Assembly: GCF_902459695.1 (NCBI RefSeq)
Contig: NZ_CABPRZ010000016.1
Span: forward strand, 1 to 64,000
Length of the DNA stretch: 64,000 bases
Direction of reading: 5' to 3'
DNA from: Pandoraea terrae
GTDB lineage: Bacteria > Pseudomonadota > Gammaproteobacteria > Burkholderiales > Burkholderiaceae
Positions 59,423-64,000 of this stretch are shown here, piece after piece; positions within the stretch are counted from its first letter, which is position 1, and every line of letters starts with the position of its first letter. The notes below the pieces were generated by a model. The model saw nothing but the letters and a program-made list of their open reading frames with translations, searched no databases and was not told the origin of the DNA. The position numbers and the translations under genes were made by a program.

Positions 59423-60082
59423 CTAGTCTCGACCAGGCGCTCCCAGGGGAAAGTACGCGCGGTACGGGCGGGCTTCCTCCACGGCCCGGGCGAAGGACGG
59501 GCGGGCAAGTAAGCTCGCGCGGTATGCGCGCAACGCGGGATAGGCCTCGGAAATCCGATGCGTCCAGTCCGCGTAGAAGAGCGAGGGTGCGGCTGCGCAG
59601 TCCGCAAGCGTGAAGTCCGTGCCCGACGCCCAGGTCTTGCCGGCAAGCTGCGTTTCGAGCCAGGCATAAGCGCGCTCCAACTTTTCCACCGCAAGCGCCA
59701 GCCCTTCCTTGTGCTTCACAGGATCCCCCGTCAGCGCGCCGCTTACCGCATGCTGAACCGGGCTCATCACATGCAGGTCGAAGAAGCGGTCGAGGAAGCG
59801 CACGTCAAGTGCGGCCATCGGATCCGCCGGCAGGAGCCGCACCGGTCCGGGATATACGAGCTGCAAGTACTCGATGATGATGCTGGTCTCGGCGACACTG
59901 CGTTCGCCATCCGCCAGCAGCGGAAACTTGCGCAGCGGCCAGCGTTGTAGCCACTCGGCCGTGTGCTGTGGCGCGTCAGGCTCAATACAGCGCAACTCAT
60001 GGGGGATGCTGTTCTCATACAGCGCGATAAGCACTTTTTGTGTGTATGAGGAGAAAGGATGACCGTAGAGTACCAACGACAT
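59423..60082 (-). CDS. Glutathione S-transferase family protein
   Basis: 219 residues. The N-terminal thioredoxin-like domain (LVLYGHPFSSYTQKVLIALYENSIP, then WPLRKFPLLADGERSVAETSIIIEYL with the glutathione-binding cis-Pro and E-T-S) is followed by the helical C-terminal domain (GTDFTLADCAAAPSLFYA). Ser or Tyr near residue 10-13 may be catalytic. Cytoplasmic; substrate unknown. It is divergent from the FNT region. Confidence 0.88.
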   Translation of the reverse strand: MSLVLYGHPFSSYTQKVLIALYENSIPHELRCIEPDAPQHTAEWLQRWPLRKFPLLADGERSVAETSIIIEYLQLVYPGPVRLLPADPMAALDVRFLDRFFDLHVMSPVQHAVSGALTGDPVKHKEGLALAVEKLERAYAWLETQLAGKTWASGTDFTLADCAAAPSLFYADWTHRISEAYPALRAYRASLLARPSFARAVEEARPYRAYFPLGAPGRD

Positions 60083-60294
60083 ATTTAGGGGCACCTTCTG
60101 CGTGTTAGCGAAGTAGGAAGGCTAATCGATCACGGACCAGAGCATTGTAAGGCGACTTGGCACCTGCCGCTGAAACGGCTAAATGGCAGTGTACGCTCCT
60201 GACTGCGGATTCAACCGGTCGCAAACGGCTGGTTTGCGGACATTCGGCGCTACGCACCGGAATTGAGCATGCTGCGGACGCTCACGGTGCTTGC

Positions 60295-60309
60295 GCACCG
60301 AGAGTGTGC
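60295..60309 (+). promoter_or_regulatory. Candidate NtrC site
   Basis: GCAC-CGAGAGT-GTGC matches the core of the NtrC consensus (GCAC-N7-GTGC). It lies about 85 bases upstream of the predicted sigma-54 transcription start, a usual enhancer position. Confidence 0.5.
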
Positions 60310-60362
60310 GGCGACGCCCATGCGCAAAGGGATGAAACGCGGCTGTACTTGCGCTGCGCAGC

Positions 60363-60378
60363 GGGCATGGATTGTGCT
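60363..60378 (+). promoter_or_regulatory. Sigma-54 (-24/-12) promoter of the FNT gene
   Basis: GGGCATG-GATT-GTGCT keeps the required GG-N10-GC (60364-65 and 60376-77) and most of the consensus. Transcription should begin near 60388, just before the P1 hairpin at 60393, exactly as in the 53840 promoter. Confidence 0.7.
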
Positions 60379-60392
60379 TGAGGACAAACATC

Positions 60393-60513
60393 AGGCCAAC
60401 GGCGGCTTGGTGACGTCCCCCAAGTGCGCGGCGCGGTGTTCGCGGTGCGGGCGACTCGAATTTACGGACAACGGCGTCCCGCCCCTGCATTGGCTTCGGC
60501 CGGTGCAGGGGCG
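60393..60513 (+). promoter_or_regulatory. ANTAR-target leader RNA with hairpin, FNT gene
   Basis: P1 is AGGCC-[AACGGC]-GGCTT (60393-60408) and P2 is GGAC-[AACGGC]-GTCC (60466-60479). The loops are the same A1/G4 hexaloops as in the nitrate leader. A 15-bp hairpin with a TTCG tetraloop (60480-60513) follows at once and competes with P2 if extended leftwards. Its T-rich tail (CTTCTGCTTTCTT) is weak. The first coding start is 44 bases downstream. Confidence 0.76.
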
Positions 60514-60557
60514 TGGGCGCCTTCTGCTTTCTTGCCCTTCCGCTCAAAGGAAACCCA

Positions 60558-61370
60558 ATGGCCTACCTTGCTCCTGCCGAGTTTGTCACCAAGATGGTCG
60601 ATGCCGGTGAGTCCAAACTCCTGATGTCGACCCGCGACACCCTGATCCGCGCCTACATGGCCGGCGCAATCCTCGCCCTGTCAGCCGCCTTCGCGGTCAG
60701 CGTCAACGTCAACACGGGCAATCCGCTGATCGGCGCGCTGCTGTTTCCCGTGGGTTTCTGCATGCTTTACCTGCTGGGCTTCGATCTGCTGACCGGCGTC
60801 TTCACGCTGGTCCCGCTGGCTGTGCTGGACAAGCGCCCAGGCGCCAGCTGGGCGGGTGTCCTGCGCAATTGGGCCCTGGTGTTCGTCGGCAACTTCGCCG
60901 GTGCGCTCACGGTGGCGGTGTTCATGGCCATCGTCTTCACCTTTGGCTTCTCCGAGGCGCCCAACATCATCGGCGTGAAGATCGGTGGCATCGGAGAGAG
61001 CCGCACGCTCGGCTATGCGGCGCACGGCGCGGCCGGCATGCTGACGCTGTTCATCCGTGGTGTGATGTGCAACTGGATGGTGTCGACGGGCGTGGTGGCC
61101 GCCATGATGTCGACCTCGGTGTCGGGCAAGGTCATTGCCATGTGGATGCCCCTCCTGGTGTTCTTCTACATGGGTTTCGAGCACTCCGTGGTGAACATGT
61201 TCCTGTTTCCCTCGGGCCTGATGCTGGGCGGCAAGTTCACGTTCATCGACTACCTGTTGTGGAATGAGATTCCCACCGTGGTGGGCAACATTGTTGGCGG
61301 CATCACCTTTGTTGGCGCGACGCTGTATAGCACGCACTACAAGACCGCGCCCAAGCGGGTCGTGGCCTGA
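60558..61370 (+). CDS. Formate/nitrite transporter family channel (NirC-like)
   Basis: 270 residues, six helices. FNT features: MAGAILALSAAFAVSVNVNTGNPLIGALLFPVGFCML, then GNFAGALTVAVFMAIVF, NWMVSTGVVAAMMSTSVSGKVIAMWMP and GFEHSVVNMFLFPSGL (G-F-E-H-S-V-x-N-M with the pore His). With the ANTAR leader and sigma-54 promoter, nitrite is the likely substrate. AAAGG precedes the ATG by 7 bases. The kinase-phosphatase gene begins 1 base after its stop. Confidence 0.9.
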   Translation: MAYLAPAEFVTKMVDAGESKLLMSTRDTLIRAYMAGAILALSAAFAVSVNVNTGNPLIGALLFPVGFCMLYLLGFDLLTGVFTLVPLAVLDKRPGASWAGVLRNWALVFVGNFAGALTVAVFMAIVFTFGFSEAPNIIGVKIGGIGESRTLGYAAHGAAGMLTLFIRGVMCNWMVSTGVVAAMMSTSVSGKVIAMWMPLLVFFYMGFEHSVVNMFLFPSGLMLGGKFTFIDYLLWNEIPTVVGNIVGGITFVGATLYSTHYKTAPKRVVA

Positions 61371-61371
61371 G

Positions 61372-63174
61372 ATGCAATCGCTGCGCGTCGCGCTCGGCCA
61401 GCATTCCCAGGCCGGGCGCAAGCGCATCAACCAGGATTTTCATGGCGCCGCGCTGCCGGCCGAGCCGAGGCGCAGCGCCAAGGGCATTGCCGTGGCGCTG
61501 GCCGACGGCATCGGCAGCAGCGCCGTCAGCCAGGTGGCCAGCGCCGCAGCGGTGCACAGTTTCCTCGACGACTACTACTGTACCGCCGAAGCCTGGACCG
61601 TGCGCCGTTCGGCGCGGTGCGTGCTGGCAGCCACCAACGCCTGGCTGCATGCGCAGAACCAGCGCGGCGATGCGCGCTTCGACAAGGATCGCGGCTATGT
61701 CTGCACCTTCAGCGCGCTGATCTTCAAGGGGCGCGACGTGCATCTGCTGCACGTGGGCGATTCGCGTGTCTACCGGTTGCACGCGCAAGCCTGGGAGCAG
61801 TTGACCGAGGACCATCGCATCCGCGTGTCCTCGCTTGAGTCTTATCTGGGACGCGCGCTGGGCGTCGGCCCTACCGTCGAGGTTGACTATCGGTGCTGGC
61901 CGGCCGAGGTTGGCGAAGTCTACGTGCTGGCGAGCGACGGCGCGTACGAATATCTCGATGCCGCCGCCGTGCAGCAGGCCTTGGCCGAGCATCCGCAGAA
62001 CCTGGACGCCGCAGCGGCAGCGCTGGTGTCTACCGCATTGGCGCGTGGCAGCCAGGACAACGTGACGGTTCAGCTCGTGCGCGTCGAGGCCTTGCCCGTG
62101 GGCGATAGCACGCGCCTGTCGCGTCAGCGCGCCGAACTGGCGCTGCCGCCGCCGCTGCAGCCACGCATGGCGTTCGAGGGCTATCGCATTGAACGAGAGC
62201 TGGTCGCCAGCGCACGTTGCCACGTCCACCTGGCGCTCGACCTGCACACCGGCGCGCGCGTCGCACTCAAGACGCCCTCTGTCGACCTGCGCGAGAACTC
62301 CGACTACCTCGACCGCTTTCTGCTGGAAGAATGGGTGGCGCGCCGCATCGACAATGCGCACGTGGCCAGGCCGCACGCCACAGACCGCCAGCGCCGGCAT
62401 CTGTATGTGGCGATGGAATTCATCGACGGCCAGACGCTTGGGCAATGGATGATCGACAACCCGAGCCCGCCACTGGAGGACGTGCGGCAGATCGTCGAGC
62501 AGATCGCCCGTGGCTTGCAGGCGTTCCACCGGCGCGAGATGCTTCACCAGGATCTGCGACCGGACAATGTCATGATCGACCGGGCCGGCACCGCCAAGAT
62601 CATCGATTTCGCGGCCGTGCATGTTGCCGGGCTGGCCGAGGGCAGTAGTGATCCACATGCGCTGGCGCCGGTCGGCGCACTGCAGTATGCCGCGCCCGAA
62701 TACTTCGTAGGGCAGGGCGGTACGCCCGAATCGGATTTGTTCTCACTGGCGGTGATCACCTACCAGATGTTGACTGGCCAACTGCCCTACGGCCTCCAAG
62801 TGACGCGCCTGCGCAGCGTTGCCGACGTGAGCCGGCTGAACTACGTTAGCGTGCGCGATCGGCGGCCGGAGTTGCCGCTATGGATCGACAGCGCCCTGCG
62901 CCGTGCCTTGCATCCGCTGCCAAACAAAAGACAGGAAGCCCTATCCGAGTTCATCCAGGATCTGCGCGTGCCGCGGCAGCAACAGCGGCACCGGGAACCC
63001 CCGCTGATCGAGCGCAATCCGGTGCGCTTCTGGCAGGTCTTGTCGGCGCTGCTGGCGCTGGCCGTTATCGTGCTGTTGGGGCTGTCGCTTGGCGAACGGT
63101 TGTCACCGCAGCGCTTGGCCACGCTCGATCCGCGGGCAACGCTTGCCAAGTCTGATAGCACGCGTTCAAGATGA
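61372..63174 (+). CDS. PP2C phosphatase - Ser/Thr kinase fusion protein
   Basis: 600 residues. Residues 1-235 are a PP2C phosphatase (NQDFHG, VALADGIGSS, LHVGDSRVYRL, LASDGAYEYL, GSQDNVTVQ). Residues 260-520 are a kinase: catalytic loop HQDLRPDNVM, invariant Lys in VALKTP; but the glycine-rich loop is absent (LVASARCHVHLA) and DFG reads DFA. A membrane helix (LSALLALAVIVLLGLSL) is near the C-terminus. Such fusions accompany nitrate assimilation genes in other proteobacteria; here it is coupled to the FNT gene. Confidence 0.9.
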   Translation: MQSLRVALGQHSQAGRKRINQDFHGAALPAEPRRSAKGIAVALADGIGSSAVSQVASAAAVHSFLDDYYCTAEAWTVRRSARCVLAATNAWLHAQNQRGDARFDKDRGYVCTFSALIFKGRDVHLLHVGDSRVYRLHAQAWEQLTEDHRIRVSSLESYLGRALGVGPTVEVDYRCWPAEVGEVYVLASDGAYEYLDAAAVQQALAEHPQNLDAAAAALVSTALARGSQDNVTVQLVRVEALPVGDSTRLSRQRAELALPPPLQPRMAFEGYRIERELVASARCHVHLALDLHTGARVALKTPSVDLRENSDYLDRFLLEEWVARRIDNAHVARPHATDRQRRHLYVAMEFIDGQTLGQWMIDNPSPPLEDVRQIVEQIARGLQAFHRREMLHQDLRPDNVMIDRAGTAKIIDFAAVHVAGLAEGSSDPHALAPVGALQYAAPEYFVGQGGTPESDLFSLAVITYQMLTGQLPYGLQVTRLRSVADVSRLNYVSVRDRRPELPLWIDSALRRALHPLPNKRQEALSEFIQDLRVPRQQQRHREPPLIERNPVRFWQVLSALLALAVIVLLGLSLGERLSPQRLATLDPRATLAKSDSTRSR

Positions 63175-63286
63175 ATCTGGGCGGAACTTCGGCCTTTGGC
63201 TGAGTGCGACGGCTTGACAGCGCGCATCTCACCTCACCGAACTCGTGATCTTTCGCCTTGTCAAAGGAGAATCGCCGGAGACATGT

Positions 63287-63592
63287 ATGAAGCGCCTTGG
63301 CTCTACCGCTGTACTGATTGTGCTTGCCGCCGCCAGCTTGCCGACAGCCTTCGGCGCAAGTCAGGACAACGTCCCACCGGTTCCGGCGGATGCAAGAAAT
63401 TGCGTCCCGCCGGCGTCTCCTGACGCGACGCGGGGCCCCCAATCCCCGTCAAAACCTCCGTTGATCCGCGTGTGCGCTGGCGATTCCGACACGCAACTGA
63501 ACCTGCCTTGGTTTCTTACCGACATCATCAACGCGGTGAACACGCACCAATCGGGCCGTGAGTTGCTTCACAAAATGCGAAAGGATTTTTGA
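63287..63592 (+). CDS. Small putative secreted protein
   Basis: 101 residues. CGGAG lies 6 bases before the ATG. Signal peptide (STAVLIVLAAASLPTAFG-A), then a Pro-rich linker and two Cys (RNCVPP, RVCAGD). The C-terminal DIINAVNTHQSGRELLHKMRK is helical. Function unknown; not obviously part of the nitrite unit. Confidence 0.6.
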   Translation: MKRLGSTAVLIVLAAASLPTAFGASQDNVPPVPADARNCVPPASPDATRGPQSPSKPPLIRVCAGDSDTQLNLPWFLTDIINAVNTHQSGRELLHKMRKDF

Positions 63593-63744
63593 CTCGCGGC
63601 CAGCCCGAAGGCCTGACCGGTCGCACGTGAAACGCCGTCCGGTGGGTGCGAGTCCGAGCCATGCGCCGCTGAACGTCCCATGTATGGCGCCCCACAAGTC
63701 ACAAATACGTTGTCCCCATAGGACAATCCCTCGGACGTCGGTGA

Positions 63745-64000
63745 AAGATCCGGAAACGCGCCAAACGGATCCCGCCCACTTTGCTCTCCAATACGCGCAA
63801 GCTGTGTGACGCTGCGCGGGGCAAGGGCGTCAGCGTCTATTTCGCCACGATCCACTTTCGTCCCAGCTATCCGGAAGTCAGTCCGTTGAACAGGAACGGG
63901 CAGGGAATCAAGCAACTTGGACGGTTCGTCGACGACCAGATCTCGCCGGAACTCGGCCAGCAGGCCACTGAACCGCTCATCATCGCGCATCGTGCCGGCG
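63745..64000 (+). pseudogene. Isochorismatase-like cysteine hydrolase, frame-disrupted and cut by window end
   Basis: The plus strand encodes NTRKLCDAARGKGVSVYFATIHFRPSYPEVS and continues ...NRNGQGIKQLGRF, ISPELGQQATEPLIIAHRAG, the pattern of cysteine hydrolases (I-x-x-L-x-x-A-A-R-x-x-G-V-x-V...P-x-x-P-E...P-E-L). The frame opens at 63745 with no ATG, and the N-terminal Asp-containing strand is missing; a short segment resembling that N-terminus (DPAHFAL) is in another frame ending at 63809. It seems a frameshifted or deleted copy; the 3' end lies outside. Confidence 0.5.

Noticed and set aside
61303-62658. 451-codon minus-strand frame over the PP2C-kinase gene
   Set aside because: His/Arg/Gln-rich antisense product; the plus strand has complete PP2C and kinase motifs.
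63568-63990. 140-codon frame on the minus strand at the right end
   Set aside because: The plus strand there encodes isochorismatase-like motifs in the overlapping region; the minus frame shows no domain and is its shadow.
1-64000. CRISPR arrays, rRNA genes and complete insertion sequences
   Set aside because: I looked for regularly spaced repeats, rRNA signatures and transposases with terminal repeats and saw none.

Overview
The window looks like a chromosome segment of a high-GC betaproteobacterium of the Burkholderiaceae, most like Pandoraea or a close relative. The evidence is a Burkholderiales-type tol-pal operon, DUF4148 and phasin genes, a complete sauRSTU-type sulfoacetate locus as known from Cupriavidus, and dense GC-rich coding. 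Genus is inference; no rRNA is present.

Positions 1-9182 are the right part of a genomic island inserted at a tRNA-Lys(UUU) gene (9183-9258, minus). It carries two unrelated tyrosine recombinases, an AlpA-type regulator, a KfrA-N-like DNA-binding protein, a HAD phosphatase-like protein, a membrane-anchored coiled-coil protein of unknown role, a frameshifted DUF72 remnant, and two copies (one truncated) of a small HEPN-like protein. The tRNA 3' part abutting the island has a mismatched T-stem and wobble pairs in the acceptor stem. The left end of the island lies outside the window.

From 9300 to about 32900 the content is core-like. It holds a YeeE/YedE transporter and ybgC-tolQRAB-pal-cpoB (cell envelope), then a 3-hydroxyisobutyrate dehydrogenase-like gene and sauU-sauT-sauS with divergent sauR. 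A GMC oxidoreductase with a divergent IclR regulator follows, then a set of housekeeping genes (YbhB, GcvR-like, SSB-like, YbaK, PAP2, Mrr-like nuclease, PaiB-like, NucA-like). From 33000 to 35700 there are short secreted or membrane proteins, including two related single-pass proteins sharing an N-terminal M-x-I-R-W-x-K-x-Y-S motif.

From 35787 to 50974 there is an MBOAT/AlgJ-like acetylation pair, then an RND/YCF48 and DUF1302/DUF1329 envelope cluster. After these come an MFS - FAD oxidase - RidA operon, a TetR regulator with a long near-perfect palindrome in front of it, a LuxR regulator and a cupin. From 51553 to 52865 is phaB-phasin.

The most striking part is 53840-63174. Two transcription units, one encoding a PilJ-type putative nitrate sensor plus NarK and the other a formate/nitrite-type channel plus a PP2C-kinase fusion, each have a sigma-54 -24/-12 promoter followed by an RNA leader. 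Each leader has two hexaloop hairpins (loops AAYGGC, with A1 and G4) and then a terminator-like hairpin. This is the architecture of ANTAR-protein antitermination in nitrate assimilation. Between them lies a CyaC-like cyclase with membrane histidines and a [2Fe-2S] ferredoxin domain. The right end holds a frameshifted isochorismatase-like gene running off the window. Several gene fragments (DUF72, SRPBCC, quinone oxidoreductase, isochorismatase) show local decay.
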